Positions 17,056 through 24,388 of a stretch of 34,700 bases of DNA are shown in pieces; positions within the stretch are counted from its first letter, which is position 1, and every line of letters starts with the position of its first letter. The position numbers and the translations under genes were made by a program. The DNA comes from an uncultured bacterium. GTDB lineage: Bacteria; Planctomycetota; UBA1135; GCA-002686595. The notes below the pieces were generated by a model that made no database searches, was not told where the DNA came from, and saw only the letters and a program-made list of their open reading frames with translations. The stretch is taken from NCBI GenBank assembly GCA_937910685.1, contig CALEMP010000128.1, positions 1-34,700 of the forward strand, in the 5' to 3' direction.

Positions 17056-18072
17056 ATGTACCTTCCGCAAGTCTTCTCTCTGGCCCCGCTTCTACTCCTC
17101 GTCGTCCCCGCAGGGGATTTTCAATATGCACCGGAGGAGGGTTCCAAGATTCAGCGCATCTACACCTCGGTCCTGGAGATGGAACTCATCGAAGCGGAGG
17201 TCGAGATTGTGGTGGACGGGGAAGTCCAGGATGCTCCCCAGCCCGAGGTCGAAGTCAGCGTGCGTCAGGAATCCAGTCAGCAGGTGACCGACACTTTTGA
17301 GAAGGTGGCGGACGGGAACATCTTGGTTTTGACCCGGGCCTATGAGGCCCTTAGTCACTCCGAATCAGTCGAGGTCACGGTGAACGGCGAGGAACAGGAT
17401 GGGCAAAACTCGGAGTCCGAGTCAGACCTCGAAGGGCTTACTGTGCGCTTTACTCTCGACGAGGAGAGCGACGAGTGGAAAAAGGCCTGGATTGAAGACG
17501 ACGAAGGGGATGATGACCTCCTCGAGTATCTTGAGGCCACCAGTGGATATTCCTTTCTCTTGCCCTCTGGGAAAATCGCGGTGGGGGATGAATGGGAGCT
17601 CGACGATGATGAGGCAGTCCAAGCACTGCGCTTGTTGCTCGATCCCCTTGGGGAGCTGAACATGCTGGGCGAGGATGAAGACTCCGAGGAGGAGCTAGAG
17701 AGTGCGATCCTCTTCCGTGAAGGCATTGAGACAGAGGAGTTCAAACTGCAGCTGAAATCCATGGAGGACGGTCAAGCGGTGATCGTTTTCAAGGTCGAGG
17801 GCTCCACTGAATTTGAACGCACACCTGAATTGCCCGAGGAGATGCAAGCCATGGGCATGGAAGTACTGGAGGGTTTCGAGCTGGCCCTCGAAATGGAAGG
17901 CGAGTTGGTTTGGGACCTTGCTGCCCAGCACATGATCTCCCTCGAATATACCTCTGAACTGGAGATGCTGAACTCCAGCACCCAATCGGGCTCCGGCCCT
18001 GCGGGGGAAGTGGAAATCACCCAGAGTCAGTCCTTTGAGGGGGAGATCACCTTCGAGGTGACTCTCCAGTGA
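17056..18072 (+). CDS. Acidic secreted protein of unknown function
   Basis: 338 residues. The N-terminus (MYLPQVFSLAPLLLLVVPAG) looks like a signal peptide, though it lacks the usual basic residues. The mature protein is strikingly acidic, with runs such as EDDEGDDDLLEY and GEDEDSEEELE, and is probably mostly beta-strand. A segment near residues 170-185 (LPSGKIAVGDEWELDDD) resembles the conserved strand-turn of some planctomycete secreted beta proteins (the pattern LP.G.V.VGD.W), and I do not assign a family. The acidic surface might bind divalent cations, but no EF-hand DxDxDG loop is visible. It lies divergent to the response regulator and is coupled by a GTGA overlap to the membrane protein downstream. 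No Shine-Dalgarno site precedes the ATG. Confidence 0.72.
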   Translation: MYLPQVFSLAPLLLLVVPAGDFQYAPEEGSKIQRIYTSVLEMELIEAEVEIVVDGEVQDAPQPEVEVSVRQESSQQVTDTFEKVADGNILVLTRAYEALSHSESVEVTVNGEEQDGQNSESESDLEGLTVRFTLDEESDEWKKAWIEDDEGDDDLLEYLEATSGYSFLLPSGKIAVGDEWELDDDEAVQALRLLLDPLGELNMLGEDEDSEEELESAILFREGIETEEFKLQLKSMEDGQAVIVFKVEGSTEFERTPELPEEMQAMGMEVLEGFELALEMEGELVWDLAAQHMISLEYTSELEMLNSSTQSGSGPAGEVEITQSQSFEGEITFEVTLQ

Positions 18073-19562
18073 CGGAAGCCACTGGGTCCGGTGCGGCGGA
18101 AATCCAGCCCCGGGTAAAAACAGCCTTGAGTCCCAATCCTTATGGTCCGCGGACTCTAGGGGTGCTGCTGGCATCCCTAGGCCTGCTGGGATTTTTGGCG
18201 TTGGTCGCTTTGCGCCTGACCTATCCCTTTGAGTTGGAGTGGATGGAGGGCATCACCCTCTTCAGCATGGAGCGCTTGATTGCGGGCCAGCCACTTTATT
18301 CACCGCCGGATTTCAACTGGTGCCCCTTGCCCTATGGGCCGGTCTATTTTGAAGCCGCAAGGTTGGCTTCTTTAGCGGGCTTCGCGGGTTTTGTGGCCCC
18401 GCGCCTGATTTCGGTGCTGGCCAGCTTGGGATTGTTTTGGTTGCTGGGGGCTCTAGCGGGAACGCACCGGGGTCAAGCCCAGGCCGATGGGACGCGAGGG
18501 TTGGTGGCAGCAGGTTTTTTAGCCTTGGCCTATCCCTTTTGTGGAGCTTGGCTGGATGTGGCGAGGCCCGATGCCCTGGCATTCATGCTGATGCTAGGGG
18601 CCTGTTGGAATTACCAACGGACCCGTGATCGGCCCGATTGGCCGGGGGCTCTTGTTACGGTTGCGTTGGCCCTCGCCTCGTTCCATACCAAGCAAACTGC
18701 CCTCTTGCCCCTGCTTGGTTTTTTTCTGTTGGATCTGTCCCGGGCAAAGTTCGTCTTGCTTGGATTCCTTGCGGCGCTCGGGACCAGCTTGGCCTTGGCG
18801 AGCGTCGGCACTTCCGGTTGGTATGAGTTCTACACCTTCGATTTGCTGGCAGGGCATGGGTTGCATTGGGCCGGAGCCCAGGAATTCCTGTCCAGGGACT
18901 TGGTCTTCTCTGCACCCTTGCTCGTCCTCGCGGGGATCGGTTTGCGGGGCAGCCCACGGGCCCTGATTGGTTTGGCGGTGGGCGGATTTCTAGCGAGCTT
19001 CCTTGGACGCTTGCACCCCGGGGGCTATGACAATGTGCTCTTGCCCCTGGTGATCTGCGCCGCTCCCCTGGGGGCCCGCGGTTGGGCTCAGCGGCCGAAA
19101 CTCGGGAACCTGATGCTTGCCCTGATGCTGGGGCTGGGTCTTTGGATCGCACCGGGTTTGGTTCCCAGTGCCCAGGATCGAAAAGCGGGGGAGGACTTGG
19201 TTCAACGCTTAGAAGGCCTGGACGGGGGCGTGTTTTCTCCTGCACATGGGGCTCTCTTGGCCCGCGCTGGCAAACAGCACCAATTGCACTTGATGAGTTG
19301 GATGGACCTCTCTGCTTCCGACGCTGGGATCAAACAGGCACGGGCGTTGGTGGACGAACTTGAACAACGCTTGAGCCAAGGGGATCTGTCCCACGCGCTG
19401 GTGGGGGCTCCGCGCAACCTTGCCGAGGCAGAATTCGTGAACCTCTTGCGACGTTACTTACCCCGGGAACAACGCTTGCTTCCGGCCCAAGGCCCGGGAG
19501 CCATGATTCCCGTCAGCGGTGCGGCACATCGTCCCGAGCTGTTGCTGTCCCGTGAGCCGTGA
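18069..19562 (+). CDS. Polytopic membrane protein, GT-C-type glycosyltransferase-like
   Basis: 497 residues. It starts with GTG at 18069, overlapping the previous stop as GTGA. A cytosolic tail of about 28 residues leads to TM1 (about 30-50). Next comes a first extracytoplasmic loop with acidic residues (FELEWMEG, 54-61) and LPYGPVYF (87-94), the arrangement of lipid-phosphate-sugar-dependent GT-C enzymes (ArnT/PMT/RgtA-like), where an acidic residue in loop 1 is catalytic. About eight to ten further hydrophobic helices follow, then a soluble C-terminal region from about residue 380. If the call is right, it would transfer a sugar from a polyprenyl-phosphate carrier to a lipid, protein or glycan outside the membrane. 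The coupled acidic secreted protein could be its substrate or partner, which is only an inference. Confidence 0.7.
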   Translation: MTEATGSGAAEIQPRVKTALSPNPYGPRTLGVLLASLGLLGFLALVALRLTYPFELEWMEGITLFSMERLIAGQPLYSPPDFNWCPLPYGPVYFEAARLASLAGFAGFVAPRLISVLASLGLFWLLGALAGTHRGQAQADGTRGLVAAGFLALAYPFCGAWLDVARPDALAFMLMLGACWNYQRTRDRPDWPGALVTVALALASFHTKQTALLPLLGFFLLDLSRAKFVLLGFLAALGTSLALASVGTSGWYEFYTFDLLAGHGLHWAGAQEFLSRDLVFSAPLLVLAGIGLRGSPRALIGLAVGGFLASFLGRLHPGGYDNVLLPLVICAAPLGARGWAQRPKLGNLMLALMLGLGLWIAPGLVPSAQDRKAGEDLVQRLEGLDGGVFSPAHGALLARAGKQHQLHLMSWMDLSASDAGIKQARALVDELEQRLSQGDLSHALVGAPRNLAEAEFVNLLRRYLPREQRLLPAQGPGAMIPVSGAAHRPELLLSREP

Positions 19563-19946
19563 TTACTGCTGACGCGAGAGAAGCGCACGGGTGATCATGG
19601 GCCCGACCAGTCCGCCCGCAAGAGCGAGGATGGCCACGAGGCCTAGCAGGCGGCCGACTCCTTTCCAGCCGCCGGGGAGGGTGTCTTGGAAAAGCCAAAG
19701 GCTTGCGCCACCAAACACGATCAGGGAAGTGACCAGCACCCAACTGTGGCGCATCAAAATGCGTCGATCGGTACGCACGTGCAAACCGTCTTCATCCAGC
19801 ACCAGGCCCCGGGGGAGTGCCGCCCGAATTTGGCTGGGGGAGGGACGGCGGCCAAGTTCCTGTTCGAGGGCTGCTAGGTCCAGGACATTTTCCACGGGCT
19901 GCCAGCCGTGGGGCTGGATGTTGGAAGGGGGCTCGGCTTGGCTCAT
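19563..19946 (-). CDS. Small two-TM membrane protein, unknown
   Basis: 127 residues from MSQAEPP at 19946. The frame is open to 20189, but the upstream 243 nt translate to a Pro/Arg-rich sequence, so I prefer the internal ATG. A cytosolic N-terminal region of about 65 residues contains LEQELGRRPSPSQIRAALPRGLVLDEDGLHVRTDRR; two hydrophobic helices follow at about 68-86 and 97-119. I do not recognise a family. It is divergent to another unknown membrane protein at 20174 and convergent with the GT-C-like gene, whose stop lies only a few bases away. The 227 nt between the divergent starts contain a small tandem TCCGCCGGG (20035-20052) and no obvious promoter. Confidence 0.6.
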   Translation of the reverse strand: MSQAEPPSNIQPHGWQPVENVLDLAALEQELGRRPSPSQIRAALPRGLVLDEDGLHVRTDRRILMRHSWVLVTSLIVFGGASLWLFQDTLPGGWKGVGRLLGLVAILALAGGLVGPMITRALLSRQQ

Positions 19947-20173
19947 GGTTCTGGGCGTTATGACCCCGGTGGGTGGGCGGAATGGATCCCTCCGAGGGCC
20001 AAGATAGCAGGGGAGAGGTCCCTCCATGAGTGGCTCCGCCGGGTCCGCCGGGTCCCCTGCCTCCCCAGGGATGAGCGATCGTGGCGTGCCAGCCAGGGGA
20101 TCGGCGGGCAAGGTGTAATTCGGGCGTCTGGATCCGTTAGGCTGCGCGCTCCGAGCGCCCTGCGCCTCCTGCC

Positions 20174-20818
20174 ATGATCGCCCCCGCACCCTCCGAAGTG
20201 ACCGACGCCGTCTTCGCCAATCCCGACTGGACCAGTCTGGGCATGGTGACTTCTATTGTGGGTGCGTTCTTGATCGCCAACGCAACTCTGCTCGAGCACC
20301 CGCGCCGATTGGTGGCGCGCTATTTCGGTCGCCGCAGCGGACGCTTGATGAGCGTGCGTGAATATGTCTACAACCGGGTCCAAACATCCCTGGGCTTTAC
20401 TTTTTTGCTGCTCGGGTTTGGCATGCAGCTATATGGCCATGTGCTTAGCCTTCCCGAGGAGGAAGGGCCCCTGAAAATGGGTTGGGTCGGACTGGTGGTG
20501 GTCTTGGCCGTGCTGTTGCTTTTCAGCGCCTGGTGGTGGTCCCTGTGGGCTTTCAGGCGCTATGTGCGCGAGTACTACTTGGAGCACCCGATTCCCCTCG
20601 AGAGTGATGGGGCTATCGCCCGGGAAATCGGCGAGTTGTTCGGGGTGGAATCCAAGGAAGACGACACGGTGGAGGAATTTGTCCTGCGCCTGCGTCAAAA
20701 GGCTGGCCTGCCCGCGAAGGTGGACCGGGGCCGGGATGTTTTCTCGGATGCGAGCCTGGATGATGACGAGGATATGGGCGAGGACCTGGACAGCGAATCC
20801 CAGCAGAACGGCGCCTAA
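20174..20818 (+). CDS. Three-TM membrane protein with acidic C-terminal tail, unknown
   Basis: 214 residues from the ATG at 20174. Hydrophobic segments at about 21-40, 70-90 and 102-126, with a basic loop (RRLVARYFGRRSGRL) between the first two. The remaining 85 residues are cytosolic or extracytoplasmic depending on topology and end in a very acidic tail (DDDEDMGEDLDSES). I do not recognise a family. Its divergent neighbour is also a small membrane protein, so the two may work together, which is untested. No Shine-Dalgarno site is evident before the start. Confidence 0.65.
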   Translation: MIAPAPSEVTDAVFANPDWTSLGMVTSIVGAFLIANATLLEHPRRLVARYFGRRSGRLMSVREYVYNRVQTSLGFTFLLLGFGMQLYGHVLSLPEEEGPLKMGWVGLVVVLAVLLLFSAWWWSLWAFRRYVREYYLEHPIPLESDGAIAREIGELFGVESKEDDTVEEFVLRLRQKAGLPAKVDRGRDVFSDASLDDDEDMGEDLDSESQQNGA

Positions 20819-20899
20819 TACCTAGGGGCCACCTATTTAGGGTGTAACCGGAGAGCCACGGGATACGTTCTTGTGGGTGTGCCGCTCCCTGTTCCGTCG

Positions 20900-21784
20900 A
20901 TGCTTTCCTCTTTCCTCCCGCCTTCGGGTGCGGTGGCTTTGTTGGCAAGGGCTGCGCGGGGTTTGCAGCAGGCCGCATTTTGGGATTTGATTCAGCCCCC
21001 GCGGTGTTGGTTGTGTGGGTGTGGATTGGGGGACCTGGGAAGAAACTCAAACCCTAAGGGACTTGCCGCAGCTTGGGCTTGCGATCTTCACAGGATCGAT
21101 GAGAGCGAGCGCCCCCCAACCTGCGGGGTGTGCGACCGGCCCTTGAGGCAGGGGCTTTTGGATCAGGTGGTTTGCGTTCATTGCGCGGGGGCAGGAAGGG
21201 GGCGAAAGAATGCACCTGGAGGGACTGCAGCGAAGACCTTAGGCATGGAACGACAGCGCTTGTTGTGTCTTGGGCAGTACAAGGACCCTCCCCTTAGCGC
21301 TTGGATTTTGGCCTTCAAGCATGGCCACCGTGCAGATCTGGCAGAGCCCCTCGGCGCCTTGCTCGCCCAGCGTGTTCTGACCCGCTGGGGCAAGTCAGAG
21401 GGAGGCCTAGGCCCCGGGGTTTTGGTTCCGGTGCCCTTGCATCCGGCCCGCCGGGTGGAGCGGGGTTATGACCAGGCTTGGGAGTTGGCCGTGGTGCTGG
21501 GGCGGCACTTGGGTTGGCCTGTAGAGGCAGCCCTGCGCCGGGTGCGATCGAGCGCTCCCCAGGGGTCCTGGCGGGCTCTTGAGCGGGGCAAAAACGTGGA
21601 GCAGGCGTTTGCCCTGGTGCCCCAGAGGGCCGCGGGCTTGGAGGGCCGGGACCTTTGGTTGGTGGATGATGTGAGCACATCGGGCGAGACCCTTCGCTGT
21701 TGCCGCAAAGCCCTGGGGAGCCACTCCGTGCGCGGTGCTTTGGTTCTCGCCCGGGCGGGGCTTGCGCCGGGGCCCCAGGGGTAG
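20900..21784 (+). CDS. ComF-family phosphoribosyltransferase-like protein
   Basis: 294 residues from the ATG at 20900; a GTG at 20873 would add nine residues. ComF proteins are needed for DNA uptake in competent bacteria and combine a zinc-binding region with a type I PRTase domain. Three Cys pairs are seen: CWLC (36-39), CGVC (75-78) and CVHC (92-95). The PRTase part has VLVPVPLHPARRVERGYDQA (about 174-193), the family motif, a further segment at residues 223-240 ending in VEQAFAL, and the PRPP loop LVDDVSTSGET (254-264). It is longer than the usual 230-250 residues because of insertions between the Cys pairs. The larC gene starts 15 nt downstream on the same strand and may be co-transcribed. 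Actual competence is not shown by this gene alone. Confidence 0.88.
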   Translation: MLSSFLPPSGAVALLARAARGLQQAAFWDLIQPPRCWLCGCGLGDLGRNSNPKGLAAAWACDLHRIDESERPPTCGVCDRPLRQGLLDQVVCVHCAGAGRGRKNAPGGTAAKTLGMERQRLLCLGQYKDPPLSAWILAFKHGHRADLAEPLGALLAQRVLTRWGKSEGGLGPGVLVPVPLHPARRVERGYDQAWELAVVLGRHLGWPVEAALRRVRSSAPQGSWRALERGKNVEQAFALVPQRAAGLEGRDLWLVDDVSTSGETLRCCRKALGSHSVRGALVLARAGLAPGPQG

Positions 21785-21799
21785 GACACTGCAGCGACC

Positions 21800-23056
21800 A
21801 TGACGGATCTTTGGATTGAGCCCTTTGGGGGTATGGCGGGGGACATGTTCTTGGCCGCCCTTTTGGACCTGCAGGACGAGCGTTTTGATTTGCCCTTGTT
21901 GCAGGCCCTGGCCCAAGATCTGTTTCCAGACCAGGTGCAGCTGGTGCCCGAGGAAGTCTGGCGCGGAGGCCTAAGCGGCCAGCACCTTCAAGTGCGAGTG
22001 AGCGATGAAAGCCCGCCGCCCACCCGTTGTCTCAAGGACCTGGTGAAATTGATCCACGGGGTCGAACTGCCAGACCCCGTGCGCAATCGGGCGGTGCAGG
22101 TCTTGCAGCTTTTGGCGGAAGCGGAAGGCCGCGTCCATGGGTGCTCTCCCGACGAGGTGCACTTCCATGAGGTGGGGGCCGTGGACACCCTGATCGATGT
22201 GCTGGGCGCGGCTTTAGCCATGGAGCGTTTGGGAATCGAGCGTGTGGTGGTCAGCCCGCCACTGGTGGGATCGGGCACTGTGCGCTGCGCCCATGGGGAG
22301 ATGCCCGTGCCAGTGCCAGCGGTGGCCGAGTTGCTGCGCGGCCGGCCCACCTTGGTGGGCGGAGGCATGGAGCGCACCACCCCGACCGGGGCAGCGATCC
22401 TGGTTGCCCTATGCCCTGAATTCGGGGCACCAGAATCTTTCCAAGCCGAAGGAATTGGCTACGGGGCCGGGACCCGCGATCCAGAGGCGCAACCCCCCAA
22501 TCTCCTGCGCTTGCAAATCGGTCAAGTGCTCGATCAAGCCCATGGGGGAGACCAGCGCCGAAGAACTCGGGTGGATTTGCTCGAAGTGAACCTCGACGAC
22601 ATGACCGGCGAGGACCTGGGCCACTTGACCGGCCGCTTGCGGGATGCGGGTGCCCTCGAGGTCTGGAGCACTCCGGTCTTCATGAAAAAAGATCGCCCGG
22701 GGGTGGTGCTGTCGGCCCTCTCCCGTCCTGGCCGTCGGGTAATCCTAGAGGATGTGGTCTTTCGCTGGAGCACGAGCCTGGGGGTGCGTTGGCGAGAGGT
22801 CGAGCGTTCGGAGTGCGCGCGCCAAGTGATTCGAGTGGAGCTGCATGGCTGCAGTGTGCGCGTCAAAATCAGGCAACGTCCCGGGGTTCAAGCGGGCAGC
22901 GAATTGCCCAGGGAAGAGCGCGATTTGTTTCCCGAACACGACGACGTGGCGGCCCTGGCGGAAACCGCCCAATTGACCCTGCGCGAAGTACGCGCCCAAG
23001 CGATTGCTCTCGCCCTGGAACAAATGAAGGCGCCGGCTGAATTCAAGGCGCCTTGA
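21800..23056 (+). CDS. larC: LarC-family nickel insertion protein (pyridinium bis-thiocarboxylate mononucleotide nickel insertase, DUF111)
   Basis: 418 residues, typical for the family. LarC inserts nickel into the nickel-pincer nucleotide cofactor of lactate racemase LarA and related racemases and epimerases. Visible features: N-terminal LWIEPFGGMAGDMFLAALLDL (4-24), the signature of the family; DEVHFHEVGAVDTLIDVLG (about 118-136) with metal-ligand His residues; ERTTPTGAAILVAL near 193-206; and a C-terminal domain with LEVNLDDMTGED and VFMKKDRPG. In Lactobacillus the gene is split by programmed frameshifting, whereas here it is a single continuous frame. No larA, larB or larE lies within the window. 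It starts 15 nt after the comF-like gene. An 18-bp perfect palindrome covers its stop codon. Confidence 0.9.
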   Translation: MTDLWIEPFGGMAGDMFLAALLDLQDERFDLPLLQALAQDLFPDQVQLVPEEVWRGGLSGQHLQVRVSDESPPPTRCLKDLVKLIHGVELPDPVRNRAVQVLQLLAEAEGRVHGCSPDEVHFHEVGAVDTLIDVLGAALAMERLGIERVVVSPPLVGSGTVRCAHGEMPVPVPAVAELLRGRPTLVGGGMERTTPTGAAILVALCPEFGAPESFQAEGIGYGAGTRDPEAQPPNLLRLQIGQVLDQAHGGDQRRRTRVDLLEVNLDDMTGEDLGHLTGRLRDAGALEVWSTPVFMKKDRPGVVLSALSRPGRRVILEDVVFRWSTSLGVRWREVERSECARQVIRVELHGCSVRVKIRQRPGVQAGSELPREERDLFPEHDDVAALAETAQLTLREVRAQAIALALEQMKAPAEFKAP

Positions 23057-23058
23057 AT
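23041..23058. repeat. Perfect 18-bp palindrome spanning the larC stop codon
   Basis: ATTCAAGGCGCCTTGAAT reads the same on both strands and contains the TGA stop of larC at 23054-23056. As RNA it can form a 7-bp stem with a GCGC loop. It sits in the 18-nt gap between two convergent genes. Confidence 0.5.
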
Positions 23059-23074
23059 CGAACCCCGGTGCGCC

Positions 23075-24205
23075 CTATCCCCGGCCCTGGCTGCACCACT
23101 CGTGGTGGGCTTTTTCCAAGCGACGGAGTCCTTCCCGGAGGGTATCGGGGGGCAAGCCCGAGCCGATGCGGATCGCGCCCGGGTAGTCGAAGAACTCACC
23201 GGCGACCACGTCCACCTGGTGCTCTTGGGCCAACCAACGGGCGAATGCGCGGGTGTCCCTGACCCCCTCTAGGATGGCGAAGGCAAAGATGCCGAAGGGC
23301 GGGATGAGGGCACGTACCCGTGGGTTGTTCTCGATCCACGAGTGGAGCAGGGGCCGGCTTTCCGCTTCGATACGGCGTAGGGGGCGCAGCAGGTCGGGCA
23401 GGGAATCGAGGGCTCGCAGGCCGAGCAAGAGGCTTGAGCTGGGGGGCTCGACCCAAGAAAGATGGGCTCGGTCCACCAGAGTTGGGCGCAGGTGTTGCAG
23501 GCCCTCGCCCAACAGGATCCAACCCAAACGCAGGGGGCCGAGGCCGTAGGCTTTGGTCAAAGACCCGATTGAAACCCCATTGGGCGCAAGGACCGCCGCG
23601 TGCACCCGTTGCTCTGGGCGCGGGGCGCATTCCATGTAGACCTCGGAGCTGACCAGGATGCCGCCGGTGGGTTCGACTGCGGCGGCCAGGGCCTGGATCG
23701 TGGCGGCGGAGGTCACGGCTCCCGTGGGATTGTGGGGATTGGTCAGGAAAAGGTGGCTCGGGCCCGCCGCTTGGTCCAAGTTCAGGGTGCTGGATTTCAG
23801 CCTCCAGCCGTCCTCCGGGTTGCGTACCAAGGGCACCGCTTGGGCCCCAAAAAGCCCCGCTAGGGCTCGGAATGGCTGGTAGCAGGGGGATTCGTGGTGC
23901 ACCCGGGCCCCCGGGGTGAAGAGCGTCTGGGCCAGAAGTTGCATGGCTCCTGAGGCGCCGGGGGTCACCATCACCCGTTCTGGAGCGATACCGAAGAGTT
24001 CCCCGAGGCGCTCTTCCATCTGGAGCAAACTGCCCGCACAGGACCATTCTAGGCAGGGGCCGACCTCCAGGGGTGGCCCCAGGAGGCTGGCATCCGGGGC
24101 GGGCATGCCCGATTGGGCCAGGCTCCAGGGGGAGACGAAGGACTCGGTCTGGGCCCAGGTCATGTACGGGAAGAGCGGGGGGGAGGGGGCCTTGGGCAGG
24201 GACAT
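23075..24205 (-). CDS. PLP-dependent aminotransferase, class I/II fold, with atypical active site
   Basis: 376 residues, fold type I. Elements: SLLQMEERLGELFGI (59-73), GASGAMQLLAQ (83-93), a phosphate-site-like segment around HHESPCYQPF (103-112), LTNPHNPTG (154-162) with Asn159, and the PLP Lys218 in GSLTKAYGLGPLRLGW. A C-terminal substrate Arg in AIRIGSGL is plausible. The usual D-x-x-Y motif that holds the PLP ring (DEVY in related enzymes) reads SEVY here, Ser187-x-x-Tyr190, so the Asp that bonds the pyridine nitrogen is Ser. Because the other PLP residues are intact, the protein may bind PLP and either be weakly active, use a different chemistry, or be a degenerate copy. The gene is convergent with larC, divergent to the SH3-like gene, and no operon partner suggests a substrate. 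Confidence 0.85.
   Translation of the reverse strand: MSLPKAPSPPLFPYMTWAQTESFVSPWSLAQSGMPAPDASLLGPPLEVGPCLEWSCAGSLLQMEERLGELFGIAPERVMVTPGASGAMQLLAQTLFTPGARVHHESPCYQPFRALAGLFGAQAVPLVRNPEDGWRLKSSTLNLDQAAGPSHLFLTNPHNPTGAVTSAATIQALAAAVEPTGGILVSSEVYMECAPRPEQRVHAAVLAPNGVSIGSLTKAYGLGPLRLGWILLGEGLQHLRPTLVDRAHLSWVEPPSSSLLLGLRALDSLPDLLRPLRRIEAESRPLLHSWIENNPRVRALIPPFGIFAFAILEGVRDTRAFARWLAQEHQVDVVAGEFFDYPGAIRIGSGLPPDTLREGLRRLEKAHHEWCSQGRG
23094..23115 (+). terminator. Possible larC terminator inside the end of the convergent gene
   Basis: CACCAC (23094-23099) and GTGGTG (23102-23107) are complementary, and GGC-TTTTT follows at 23108-23115. The loop is only 2 nt, so the real stem is 5 bp. It overlaps the last codons of the aminotransferase gene, which reduces its weight. 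Confidence 0.3.
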
Positions 24206-24388
24206 GGGAGCAGTGTAGGGCTTTGGGATGGCCGACTGGATCTAGCTATGGGGAGCCGGGGAAAACAGGCTTTTTAGAAGTGTCCGGCAAGAGCATGGAA
24301 TCGGCTTGTCCAGAGCGCTAGCCTTCAAGCGGTGGGACACAATCGTGGTTCCGCCACTTCGATCACTTTGAGGGGAATTACAAATTTG

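Noticed and set aside
20035..20052. A tandem TCCGCCGGG in the divergent gap between the two small membrane protein genes
   Set aside because: Only two copies of 9 nt in GC-rich DNA; no sign of a larger repeat or CRISPR array.
21800..23056. Programmed frameshift in larC as in Lactobacillus
   Set aside because: The frame is continuous through both domains with no slippery-site interruption.
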